In this document: positions 1 through 8,124 of the stretch, piece by piece
Numbering within the stretch: the first letter of the stretch is position 1
Layout of the letters: every line of letters starts with the position of its first letter
Source: an uncultured Altererythrobacter sp.
Lineage (GTDB): Bacteria > Pseudomonadota > Alphaproteobacteria > Sphingomonadales > Sphingomonadaceae
Reading direction: 5' to 3'
DNA: 64,000 nt
Assembly: GCA_913055875.1 (NCBI GenBank)
Contig: CAJXJY010000010.1
Location: 62,001 to 126,000, forward strand
The notes under the pieces: generated by a model
Databases searched by the model: none
The model's input: the letters and a program-made list of their open reading frames with translations, nothing else
What the model was told of the DNA's origin: nothing
Made by a program: the position numbers and the translations under genes

Positions 1-2
1 AC

Positions 3-680
3 CATATCTCGACCGACGAGGTTTATGGATCGCTCGGGCCCGAAGATCCAGCCTTCAGCGAAACCACGCCCTATGCCCCCAACTCGCCCTATTCGGCGTC
101 GAAGGCCTCATCCGACCATTTGGTGCGCGCCTACCATCATACCTTCGGCCTAGACGTAACGACCACCAATTGCTCCAACAATTACGGACCCTATCAGTAT
201 CCTGAGAAACTGATCCCGCTGTTCCTGCTCAACGCATTGTCGGGCAAGAACTTGCCGATCTACGGCGACGGGATGAATGTGCGCGACTGGTTGCACGTCG
301 AGGACCATTGCCGCGGGATCGATGCGTGTCTTGCGAAAGGCCAGCCGGGCGAGACCTACAATATCGGAGGCGGCGCTGAGCTGCCCAACATGACAGTGAT
401 CGACACGATCTGCGCCGAGGTCGACCGCGCGTTCGAGGAGGTCGAGGGCCTTGCCGACCGTTATCCGGACGCACCGGCCGCGCGCGGCCTCAGGTCCGAT
501 ACGCTCAAGACGTTCGTCACCGACCGCGCGGGCCACGATCGCCGCTACGCGATCAACGAGACCAAGGCCCGCCGCGAGCTGGGATACGCGGCCGAGCGGA
601 CCTTCGTCGAAGGTCTTCACCAGACTTTGCGCTGGTATCTTGCCAACGAAGGCTGGTGGCGTCCATTGCATACGAGGTGA
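3..680 (+). CDS. rmlB: dTDP-glucose 4,6-dehydratase, C-terminal part (5' end outside window)
   Basis: Short-chain dehydrogenase/epimerase-fold enzyme that converts dTDP-glucose to dTDP-4-keto-6-deoxyglucose, the second step towards dTDP-L-rhamnose and related 6-deoxysugars. About 225 of the usual 350 residues are visible. The reading frame is open from the window edge. It contains the dehydratase signature STDEVYG (visible residues 3-9), the catalytic YSASK (visible Tyr30 and Lys34), and the family segments NNYGPYQ and YGDGMNVRDWLHVEDH. The NAD-binding glycine motif lies upstream of the window. The TGA stop overlaps a possible GTG start of the next gene, suggesting one operon. It supplies a sugar nucleotide to the capsule locus downstream. 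Confidence 0.94.
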   Translation, partial: HISTDEVYGSLGPEDPAFSETTPYAPNSPYSASKASSDHLVRAYHHTFGLDVTTTNCSNNYGPYQYPEKLIPLFLLNALSGKNLPIYGDGMNVRDWLHVEDHCRGIDACLAKGQPGETYNIGGGAELPNMTVIDTICAEVDRAFEEVEGLADRYPDAPAARGLRSDTLKTFVTDRAGHDRRYAINETKARRELGYAAERTFVEGLHQTLRWYLANEGWWRPLHTR

Positions 681-2287
681 GCCGAAAGACCGCCTATCTG
701 CGCGCGCTGGTCCATGCCGAAGCCATCGCAATGGCACCGCGCCAATACATGCAGGCCTTCTACTGGCGTGTCACGGGCAAGAAGCTTCGCGCTAAGCTGA
801 AACTCGCGCCGTTGCTTGGGCAAACCCGTCACGCTTATGACCTATGGCAGGCTATGCGAGCCCGCGAGCCGCTGCAAGGCAACCCGAAAGCATCGGTTAG
901 GATCATCGCGTTGGTCGAGGACGGCGAAGGTGCAAGCGCAACATTGGCGAGCCTGGCAAAAGCCCAAATCGAAGGGCGCGTAATTGCAGGCGAGATAGAC
1001 TCCGAACTGCGCAAACTGGTCGGCGAGCCTGGCAATCTTTGGGTAATGCCGCTTTCCAGCGGTGACCGCGTCCATCCCGAGGCCGGACAAGTATATCGTA
1101 AAGCCGCCAACGCAGCACCGCAATCGATCCGGCTGATCTATTCCGACGACGACCTGATTACCGAAACCGGCAAGCGGCACACGCCGCATTTCAAGCCGGA
1201 CTGGAACAGCGAGCTGTTCAAGCACCACGACTACCTCACCGGTGCCGCGATCGTGCGGGTTGACAGCGTTGTCGGCACCGGAACGGATTGGATCGAAGCA
1301 GTCGTGGCAGACGCTATTTGCCGCACGTTGAAAATGGATGGCGAGGCACTCCATTGCCGCGAAGTGCTGCACCACCGCCGCACGCGCGCCCAGCCGCGCG
1401 TACCGATAGTGCCGGCAGAGCCGCCCGGACCACTACCCGGTGTTAGCGTAGTCGTTCCCACTCGCGACCGCGTCGACCTGCTGCGCACCTGTCTCGAGGG
1501 CCTCTCGCGCACCGATTATCCGCACCGGCCCGAGATCATCGTGATCGACAACGGCTCAACCGATCCGGCGACAATCGACTATCTGGCTGGCCTCGACCCG
1601 CAATTCGCCCGCGTGTTGCACGATGAGCGCGCTTTCAACTTCGCCGCCTTGACCAATCGCGCAGCGGCCGAAGCCAAAGGCGAACTGCTCTGCTTCCTCA
1701 ACAACGATATCGAGATTATCGCGCCAGAGTGGCTAAAGACGATGGCGAAACAGGCGATCCGCGCCGACGCCGGAGCAGTCGGCGCGCAACTGCTCTACCC
1801 GGACGGGCGCATACAGCATGCTGGCATTGCCACCGGCATCGGCGGCGCGGCGGCTCACGCACACAAGCTTCTCCACCCCGATGATGCGGGCTATTTCAAA
1901 CGCCACAATCTCCCGCAATTCGTGTCAGCAGTGACAGCCGCCTGCATGGTGGTCGAACGGGCGAAGTTCGAATCCATCGAAGGCTTCGACGAAGAGAGCT
2001 TCGCCGTCTCCTTCAACGACGTCGACCTGTGTCTGCGCCTGAGCGAAAAGGGTTGGCGCAATCTCTATGAGCCGCGCGCGCAGCTGATCCATCACGAATC
2101 GGTGTCACGCGGCTTCGATCGCGATCCGGTCGGAAGCGCACGCCAAGACCGAGAAGTCGCGGCATTGCAGGAGCGCTGGGGCACGAAGCTTGCCACCGAC
2201 GAAGAAATGCGCGAAAGGCGCGCGCACGACCCCTACCATCATCCTGATCTAAGCCCCTACAGCGAGCAGTTCGTTCTGCGCCTGTGA
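656..2287 (+). CDS. GT2-family glycosyltransferase, two-part
   Basis: Predicted cytoplasmic glycosyltransferase of the O-antigen/capsule type. The C-terminal GT2 domain starts near residue 262 with SVVVPTRDR and carries the nucleotide-sugar/metal motif LNNDIE near 348, then LLYPDGRIQHAG and FNDVDLCLRL. The N-terminal 250 residues look like a divergent GT2-like module (IYSDDD segment near residue 160). The start is uncertain: GTG at 656 overlaps rmlB by 25 nt, and GTG at 677 would give a tight GTGA overlap with the rmlB stop; neither has a strong ribosome-binding site. It is a clear paralogue of the minus-strand gene at 12049-13878. Acceptor and donor cannot be told from sequence. Confidence 0.88.
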   Translation: MASIAYEVSRKTAYLRALVHAEAIAMAPRQYMQAFYWRVTGKKLRAKLKLAPLLGQTRHAYDLWQAMRAREPLQGNPKASVRIIALVEDGEGASATLASLAKAQIEGRVIAGEIDSELRKLVGEPGNLWVMPLSSGDRVHPEAGQVYRKAANAAPQSIRLIYSDDDLITETGKRHTPHFKPDWNSELFKHHDYLTGAAIVRVDSVVGTGTDWIEAVVADAICRTLKMDGEALHCREVLHHRRTRAQPRVPIVPAEPPGPLPGVSVVVPTRDRVDLLRTCLEGLSRTDYPHRPEIIVIDNGSTDPATIDYLAGLDPQFARVLHDERAFNFAALTNRAAAEAKGELLCFLNNDIEIIAPEWLKTMAKQAIRADAGAVGAQLLYPDGRIQHAGIATGIGGAAAHAHKLLHPDDAGYFKRHNLPQFVSAVTAACMVVERAKFESIEGFDEESFAVSFNDVDLCLRLSEKGWRNLYEPRAQLIHHESVSRGFDRDPVGSARQDREVAALQERWGTKLATDEEMRERRAHDPYHHPDLSPYSEQFVLRL

Positions 2288-2297
2288 CCCGGACTAC

Positions 2298-3104
2298 ATG
2301 ACTCCCTGCCGAAATTCGCCCGCCCAGCGCCGCGCACTCAAGGACGTGACCTTGTGCGCCGTCAGCTCGTCTAATCTCGAAGCGACGATCCGCGCGATGG
2401 AGGCAAGCCTTCAAGAGGTTGAGGTTGCGCGGGCGCTCCTGTTCACTCACGAAAATCTCGCGGCGCGAGACATAACCGTGTCCCCCGAAATCGAAATCGT
2501 GCCGATCAAGAGGATTGATTCATCCATAGCCTATTCGGAGTTCATTCTCTCGTACCTACCGGATCATATACAGACAAGCTACGGCTTGATCGTGCAATGG
2601 GACGGACACGTGATCGATGCGGAGCGCTGGGAAGAAGTCTTCCTCGACTATGATTATATCGGTGCAAGCTGGCCGCAGTTCAACGATGGTCACGACGTCG
2701 GAAACGGAGGTTTCTCGCTGCGCAGCCGCCGACTGATGGAAGCTTGCCGCGACGTCGACTTTGTCGCTCATCACCCGGAAGATGTCGCGATCGGGCGCAC
2801 CAACCGGGCCATGCTCGAAACAAAGGGCATGGTGTTCGCACCGGCCGAAGTCGCCAACAGGTTCGCCGCAGAGCGTGCAGGCGATCCAGACGCATCCTTC
2901 GGATATCACGGCGTATTCCTGATGCCGGATGTGTTGGGATCCGAAGAATTCTGGAATACTTTTCGCACTCTCGATGACCGTGCGACATTTAGACACGACT
3001 TCGGAGCGATTTTAGCGGCAGCCTTCCGTGGAAAGGATGCTGTCTTGCGCTCCCTGATCTTCATAGGCATCTGCCTCAAGGATTTTCTCAAGAGGCGCCC
3101 GTAG
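2298..3104 (+). CDS. DUF5672-family protein, capsule locus
   Basis: 268 residues, matching the DUF5672 family by its conserved blocks: VQWDGHVIDAERW near residue 100, DYDYIGASW, and VGNGGFSLRSRRLME near 133. Members are commonly found in polysaccharide loci and are suspected glycosyltransferases, but I know of no established reaction for this protein. It starts 10 nt after the upstream GT2 stop and is probably co-transcribed. A 7-bp hairpin with a three-base loop (3105-3121) lies immediately after the stop without a T-run, so it is at best a weak terminator. Conserved Asp, Trp and Gly residues resemble GT-A fold enzymes; that is inference. Confidence 0.8.
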   Translation: MTPCRNSPAQRRALKDVTLCAVSSSNLEATIRAMEASLQEVEVARALLFTHENLAARDITVSPEIEIVPIKRIDSSIAYSEFILSYLPDHIQTSYGLIVQWDGHVIDAERWEEVFLDYDYIGASWPQFNDGHDVGNGGFSLRSRRLMEACRDVDFVAHHPEDVAIGRTNRAMLETKGMVFAPAEVANRFAAERAGDPDASFGYHGVFLMPDVLGSEEFWNTFRTLDDRATFRHDFGAILAAAFRGKDAVLRSLIFIGICLKDFLKRRP

Positions 3105-3309
3105 GCGAGCGCAACGCTCGCACAGAAGCTTCGCTCCGATACTTCGGCACCAAAAGGAGGGCGCGACTGCCCAATCTAACCCATACCGGCGCCGGAAACT
3201 TTGGGCTAAGGACGATTTGCTGCTAAGGCCCGTCGGGCATTTCGACGCCAATCGAGGCAATTGCCCGGTTCAAAGCCTCCATTCATCTCGCTGAAGCTAA
3301 GGCAATTTT

Positions 3310-4473
3310 ATGCAACACGACCCTGAATTGCTACGGCATGTCGAAGCGACCGACAAGCGAAGCAAGTTGATTGCAACACTCTCGCGGTGGCGTTGGTTCG
3401 CCTTGTTCGTCGTCGCACCATCGCTTTTGGCGACGCTTTATTACGGTGTGATCGCCGCCGACATCTATGTCTCGGAATCGCGCTTCGTCATCAAGGCGCC
3501 CGAACGATCATCGAGCAGCTCGAATACGATCGGCAGCCTGCTGCAATCGACCGGGTTGGGGAATGGCTCTGAACAGGCCAGCGAGATCATCGGTTATCTG
3601 CGATCACGCAACGCGCTTTCAGACCTTTCGAGACGAACGGACGTGCGCGGCGCGTTTGCCTCACAAGAGGCCGATGTCTTCAGCCGGTTTCCGCTCATCT
3701 ATCAAGATAACACATTCGAGGATCTGTACGAGTATTACGGCTCGATGATGACCACGCAGCAGGACGGTGAGACCGGTCTCACCGTGTTGAGCGTCAGCGC
3801 ATTTACACCTGAGGAGGCCCAAGTGCTCAACGCAGGACTGCTCGACCTGGGCGAAGAGCTCGTCAATCGTCTGAACCAGCGCGTAAACTCCAAGGCCATC
3901 GAAGAGGCCGAGGCACGCGTTACCGAAGCGCAGGGGAGGGTGCGCGATGCGCGCATTCAGTTGGGTGCCTATCGCAATACATCGGAAATTCTCGACCCGC
4001 AGCAACAGGGCCTGGGAGTCCTCGAGGTGTCGAATAGCCTGATCGCGCAGGAGGCCGCACTCCGGGCGCAATTGGCTGAAATTCAGCGAAATGCTCCCAG
4101 GCACCCCGCCATTCCCGCCTTGCGTGATCGCATTGCAGGCATCTCGCGACAGGTCGCAGAGCAGACCGGTCGCGCTGTTGGAACCCCTGACGGCATCGCT
4201 GCCAAGATCACCGAGTACGAGAACCTACTCGTCGAGCAGGAGTTTGCGGAGCAAACACTTACAGCGGCCAATGCAGCGCTTGAGCAAGCCAGGGTCGAAG
4301 CCAAGCAGCAGCAGTATTATCTGGAGCGCGTAGTCGAGCCAAACATGCCCGACGATGCGATCAAACCTTCGCGCCTGAGGGGAATTCTCGCCGTGCTTTT
4401 CGGAAGCCTATGCCTGTACCTCGTGGGCTGGATGCTCGTTGTGGGCATACGAGAGCACGCCTCGGAAGATTAA
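3310..4473 (+). CDS. kpsE: capsule polysaccharide export inner-membrane protein, KpsE/CtrB/BexC family
   Basis: 387-residue polysaccharide co-polymerase-type protein that couples the ABC transporter to the outer-membrane channel in group 2 capsule export. It has the family architecture: a short cytoplasmic N-terminus, a membrane segment at about 29-51, a long periplasmic part with coiled-coil character (about 190-345, rich in Glu, Gln and Ala), and a C-terminal membrane segment at about 358-379. The length fits KpsE (about 380). There is no Walker motif, so it is not a Wzc-type kinase. It is followed after 6 nt by kpsM. The 205-nt gap upstream of it is the largest in this run and probably holds the export-operon promoter. 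Confidence 0.92.
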   Translation: MQHDPELLRHVEATDKRSKLIATLSRWRWFALFVVAPSLLATLYYGVIAADIYVSESRFVIKAPERSSSSSNTIGSLLQSTGLGNGSEQASEIIGYLRSRNALSDLSRRTDVRGAFASQEADVFSRFPLIYQDNTFEDLYEYYGSMMTTQQDGETGLTVLSVSAFTPEEAQVLNAGLLDLGEELVNRLNQRVNSKAIEEAEARVTEAQGRVRDARIQLGAYRNTSEILDPQQQGLGVLEVSNSLIAQEAALRAQLAEIQRNAPRHPAIPALRDRIAGISRQVAEQTGRAVGTPDGIAAKITEYENLLVEQEFAEQTLTAANAALEQARVEAKQQQYYLERVVEPNMPDDAIKPSRLRGILAVLFGSLCLYLVGWMLVVGIREHASED

Positions 4474-4479
4474 GAGATC

Positions 4480-5262
4480 ATGGCTCGTTTACGCGAAGGG
4501 CTCCGTGTGCAGCTCAATGTCATCCAGGCCCTGACCAGTCGTGAGTTGATGACCCGCTTCGGGCGCGAAAACATCGGCTTCCTGTGGATCATGGTCGAAC
4601 CGCTCCTGTTCGCGGCGCTGGTTGGCATTGCGTGGTCTTTCATCCGGGGACCGGTGAATGACGAGATCAACGTCTTCGCATTCGTGGTAACAGGGTACAT
4701 CCCGTTGACTTTTTTGCGGCATTCATTCGGCCGGTCGGCCAAAATTTTCGTAGCGAACTCCGCGCTCCTGTATCACCGACAGGTAAAGGTGCTCGATTTT
4801 ATCTTCGTGCGCGTGCTGATCGAATCGGTGGGGGCGATGATGGCTTACATGTTCGCAGGCATCGTGCTCGCCTTTTTCGGTCTGTTCCCGTTTCCGGCAG
4901 ATATCGGCGTACTGGTGCTGGGCTGGGCGATCTATATCTTCTTCGTCCTTTCCCTTTGTACGATCTTGGCACCGGTTTCAGAAGTCTCCGATGTCGTCGA
5001 AAAGCTTGTCCCGGTAAGCATTTATGTCTCGATCCCGTTTTCGGGGGTTTTCAACATGGCGTCTTGGCTTTCGCCAGAGCTTCGAGAGATCCTCATGTGG
5101 TCCCCGCTCGTAAGCGGAATGGAACTCATGCGCTACGGGCTGTTCGGCTCGGCGGTGACGCCGTACTACGATCTTGGCAAAGCCTTCGGAGTCTCAATCG
5201 TCTGTCTCTTGATTGGGCTTATCCTGTGTCGCCGCATTCGTCGCACGATGACAGTGACATGA
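4480..5262 (+). CDS. kpsM: capsule ABC transporter permease KpsM
   Basis: 260-residue ABC-2 type permease of the KpsM/Wzm/CtrC group. About six hydrophobic segments are visible, starting around residue 33 (NIGFLWIMVEPLLFAALVGI) and ending around 250. With KpsT it forms the inner-membrane pump that moves lipid-linked capsule polymer out of the cytoplasm. Its TGA overlaps the kpsT ATG (ATGA at 5259-5262), so the two are translationally coupled, which is usual for transporter subunits of fixed stoichiometry. The start 6 nt after kpsE has no good alternative. Confidence 0.94.
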   Translation: MARLREGLRVQLNVIQALTSRELMTRFGRENIGFLWIMVEPLLFAALVGIAWSFIRGPVNDEINVFAFVVTGYIPLTFLRHSFGRSAKIFVANSALLYHRQVKVLDFIFVRVLIESVGAMMAYMFAGIVLAFFGLFPFPADIGVLVLGWAIYIFFVLSLCTILAPVSEVSDVVEKLVPVSIYVSIPFSGVFNMASWLSPELREILMWSPLVSGMELMRYGLFGSAVTPYYDLGKAFGVSIVCLLIGLILCRRIRRTMTVT

Positions 5263-5906
5263 TCGAAACGCGCAACCTTCACATGGATTATAGAAGCGGG
5301 CATGTGACGAAACACGTGCTCAAGGGCGTCGATTTCACTATCAAACCGAGGGATCGCATTGGCCTTTTGGGGCGAAACGGCGCAGGTAAGTCGACCCTGA
5401 TACGGCTGATCGGCGGAGTGGAGATGCCGACCAAGGGTAAGGTCATACGACGCATGACGTGTTCGTGGCCACTTGGGTTCTCAGGCGGATTCCAGGGCAG
5501 CCTCACCGGTTACGACAATGCGCGTTTCATTTCGCGGATCTACGACAAGAACTATTCCGAAATGAAGGAATTCGTCGAAGAGTTCACGGAGCTCGGAAGC
5601 AACTTGAAGATGCCCGTGAAGATATACTCTTCTGGGATGCGTGCACGCCTAGCCTTCGCTCTGTCGCTCGCAATCGAATTCGAATGCTACCTGATCGACG
5701 AGGTCATCATGGTTGGTGACAAAAGCTTCCAAGACAAGTGCAAAGAGGAGTTCTTCGAAAAGCGCCCCGACCGCGCGCTTCTACTCGCCTCGCACAGCCT
5801 TGAGACCGTTCAGCAATATTGCAATCGCGCCATCGTCCTGAAAGATGGCAGAGCGACGACCTACGAGGACGTAAGCGAGGCGGTCGCGGTCTACAAGAAA
5901 CTTTAA
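5259..5906 (+). CDS. kpsT: capsule ABC transporter ATPase KpsT
   Basis: 215-residue ATPase partner of KpsM. Walker A is GRNGAGKST (38-46), the ABC signature is YSSGMRARL near 123, and Walker B is CYLIDEV near 144 followed by the H-loop LASHS. The short length and the missing long C-terminal extension match KpsT/CtrD rather than Wzt with a glycan-binding domain. The start is the ATG overlapping the kpsM stop; a longer open frame upstream is only a shadow of kpsM. Its C-terminus (TYEDVSEAVAVYKKL) matches a loose fragment at 11975-12031, which suggests an old second copy. Confidence 0.95.
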   Translation: MIETRNLHMDYRSGHVTKHVLKGVDFTIKPRDRIGLLGRNGAGKSTLIRLIGGVEMPTKGKVIRRMTCSWPLGFSGGFQGSLTGYDNARFISRIYDKNYSEMKEFVEEFTELGSNLKMPVKIYSSGMRARLAFALSLAIEFECYLIDEVIMVGDKSFQDKCKEEFFEKRPDRALLLASHSLETVQQYCNRAIVLKDGRATTYEDVSEAVAVYKKL

Positions 5907-5935
5907 AAACCTGGCGGCGCTGAAGAGGCCAACCC

Positions 5936-6889
5936 ATGACCGATCAGATTTTTCCAGGCATCCCTCGCATCGAATCACCGATTTTCGAGAGCGATGAGCT
6001 CTCCGATCTCACAGCTGCCGAGGCTCAAGTCGCCCGCGACCTAAACCGCCACGGTTTTGCAGTGATCGATTTTCCCGATCCCGGCATCGAACAGCGTATT
6101 GAGCGGATCAAGGCCAATCTGGGTCCGCGCTTCGGCATCGCTTTCGACGATCCCGAAGCTGATAAAACCAAGGGCGAGCGCAGAATACAAGACGCATGGA
6201 GTTTCGATGATGACGTTCGGGCGATCGCCTCGAACGATGCGGTCCTCGATTTGTTGAACAAACTGTACGGTAGACGGGCCTTTCCTTTCCAGACGCTCAA
6301 TTTCCCGGTCGGTACCCAACAGGGCGCGCATTCCGATTCGGTGCATTTCTCGTCGCTGCCACGGCGCTTCATGTGCGGTGTTTGGCTCGCAATGGAAGAC
6401 GTGCACGAAGACGCCGGTCCTTTGTTCTACGTGCGCGGCTCCCACCGATGGCCGATCCTCTCGAATTCCATCATCGGACGACGCGGTTTCGGCAGCGAAT
6501 TGCGATCTGCGCAGGACCCGTTTGCCAAAGCCTGGCATGCGCTGTGCAAAGCCAACAACGCAAAGGATGAAGTGTTTCTCGCGAAAAAGGGCCAGGCTCT
6601 GATCTGGAGCGCGAACCTACTTCATGGCGGCAGCCGACAGACCGATGCAACCAAAACAAGATGGTCGCAAGTCACGCATTACTTTTTCGATGACTGCATC
6701 TATTACACGCCTGCCTTTTCGGATGAGGATCTGGGCGATTTGCAAACTCGCGAAATCGTCTCAATCCGTGATGGCAAAGTAAGGCCAAACATGTATCAGG
6801 GCGAGCCGTTTCCGCCCCCGCCCGAGCAGGTGGCTAGCGAGCCTCGCAAGCGCTCTCTGCGCGAAATGCTGCGAGGCCGCAGTCGCTGA
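5936..6889 (+). CDS. phytanoyl-CoA dioxygenase (PhyH) family protein
   Basis: 317-residue Fe(II)/2-oxoglutarate dioxygenase-fold protein. The H-x-D iron ligands are in GAHSDSVHF (His near 132, Asp near 134) and the distal His is in LLHGGSRQ near 229; GPLFYVRGSHRWP is a typical PhyH block. A ribosome-binding site AAGAGG lies at 5923-5928. It sits 29 nt after kpsT and is probably co-transcribed with the exporter. The substrate is unknown: hydroxylation of a lipid or sugar is the family expectation, not something the sequence shows. A second PhyH gene lies in the same locus at 15422-16453. Confidence 0.85.
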   Translation: MTDQIFPGIPRIESPIFESDELSDLTAAEAQVARDLNRHGFAVIDFPDPGIEQRIERIKANLGPRFGIAFDDPEADKTKGERRIQDAWSFDDDVRAIASNDAVLDLLNKLYGRRAFPFQTLNFPVGTQQGAHSDSVHFSSLPRRFMCGVWLAMEDVHEDAGPLFYVRGSHRWPILSNSIIGRRGFGSELRSAQDPFAKAWHALCKANNAKDEVFLAKKGQALIWSANLLHGGSRQTDATKTRWSQVTHYFFDDCIYYTPAFSDEDLGDLQTREIVSIRDGKVRPNMYQGEPFPPPPEQVASEPRKRSLREMLRGRSR

Positions 6890-6954
6890 CCTGCAGTCGG
6901 CAAAACGAAGAATTCAAGAAGGATGGTTGATCCAGTGACGGCTGGCCTGCTCCA

Positions 6955-7227
6955 TCAGGCTGGTCCACCGGTTAAGTTAAAGTTCCGGCGGTTATTGTCG
7001 CCCTGCTGGGCGGCCTGGAGCGTGGCGTAAGGCAGTCCAGGGCGAGGCAAGATCGTTGTTGATGTTGGCGGCCGGTAGCCGAGCGATGAGCGCGGCCGGA
7101 CGGTATTATAGTGGATGCGCCAGTGCTCGATCTGGATGACTGCCTCCTTCAGGGTGTAGAAGATCTCGCCATTGGGCAGCTCGTCCCTGAGCTTGCCGTT
7201 GAAGCTCTCATTGTATCCGTTTTCCCA
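6955..7227 (-). mobile_element. truncated IS3-family transposase (orfB C-terminus)
   Basis: Reading the minus strand from 7227 to the TGA at 6955-6957 gives an uninterrupted IS3-type integrase-core tail: WENGYNESFNGKLRDELPNG, then an HYNTVRPRSSLGYRPP block, ending in LTGGPA. The conserved Glu of the DDE triad is in NESFN. Homology stops abruptly near 7227-7230, 25 nt from the methyltransferase stop, so the 5' part of the element has been lost. The flank 6890-6954 probably contains the IS end, but I could not pair its terminal repeat. It belongs to a different IS3 subgroup from the element at 27692-28958. Confidence 0.85.
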
Positions 7228-7254
7228 AAAATTGAAAAACGAGGTCGCGTCGAG

Positions 7255-8124
7255 CTATTTCATCAATTCCAAGGAGAATTCATTTCTTCCCCTTACCGGT
7301 CCGCGACAACTCACTGTTCTAAACGGGATCAGATCGAGTTCAATCAGAACCCGTAATATATCCGAAAGCGATAGCGGTTCAAATTGCCAAGCATGAACGT
7401 CAATGTAGGACCCACCACTGTTGGCAAATTCCTTGATAGCCAAATCGATTTTAGAAGCGTTGAGGCGCCTGTACCCATCGGAATCGTCGCTATCCCAATG
7501 CTTTTGCGCATTATTATGCGTGATCATCGCGCGATGCTCAATGACGCTTCCCATCGTGTGATAGGTGCGTTTCTCTTGGAACGCGTCGAAGATGTCTGAA
7601 ATTTTCGATAGGGGGAGATGGGCATCAAAACAATAACGCTTGTCCGGTACGACTACTGCGAAAATGCCACCTTCGTTCAAAATATCTCCGACTTGGTTGA
7701 GATGGGAAATAACATCTGGTTGATGTTCCAAATTATGCGACGAGAAAACGACGTCGAATTTTTCATCCACCACCTCCAAACGTCCATTATCATCGACAAA
7801 GTCGATTGTCGGAGTATGCTCAATTGGCTTGCCAAGATGTTTCGCTCGTTGCTTTAGTTCTTGTGTCGACAATACATCGAAATATTTGACATTATCATGC
7901 CTTAATCCGGGATTCACGAACGGTCCGATTTCGAGAGACTTCATGCCATCGATCGCAGCAACGAGATCTTCTCGCCTGGCTCGCGGGTGGCATAGTCTGC
8001 CTTCGAAATATCCATATTTGTAATAATGGCGCGTCAACTGACCGTCATCGAACTTTTGCAGATCCCGGTAGCGGTCGCGGTAATAGTCCAGATCGACATC
8101 GATAAGGCCGTATAACTCTTTCAC
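7255..8124 (-). CDS. SAM-dependent methyltransferase, capsule locus
   Basis: 289 residues, class I methyltransferase. Motif I is LEIGPFVNPG (64-73), and FDVVFSSHNLEHQPD with ILNEGGIFAVVVPDKR corresponds to the post-motif regions of the Methyltransf_11 group. The first 45 residues (DYYRDRY...HYYKYGYFEGR) resemble the short repeat at the N-terminus of the upstream 1258-residue glycosyltransferase. The ATG overlaps that gene's stop (8121-8124), so the two are coupled. Base composition looks more AT-rich than neighbouring housekeeping genes, consistent with transfer. The IS3 remnant abuts its 3' end, but the C-terminus FSLELMK appears complete. It probably methylates a glycan or terminates chain growth. 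Confidence 0.82.
   Translation of the reverse strand: MKELYGLIDVDLDYYRDRYRDLQKFDDGQLTRHYYKYGYFEGRLCHPRARREDLVAAIDGMKSLEIGPFVNPGLRHDNVKYFDVLSTQELKQRAKHLGKPIEHTPTIDFVDDNGRLEVVDEKFDVVFSSHNLEHQPDVISHLNQVGDILNEGGIFAVVVPDKRYCFDAHLPLSKISDIFDAFQEKRTYHTMGSVIEHRAMITHNNAQKHWDSDDSDGYRRLNASKIDLAIKEFANSGGSYIDVHAWQFEPLSLSDILRVLIELDLIPFRTVSCRGPVRGRNEFSLELMK

Noticed and set aside
3105-3121. A 7-bp hairpin after the DUF5672 gene as a rho-independent terminator
   Set aside because: Three-base loop and no following T-run; noted only as a weak structure.
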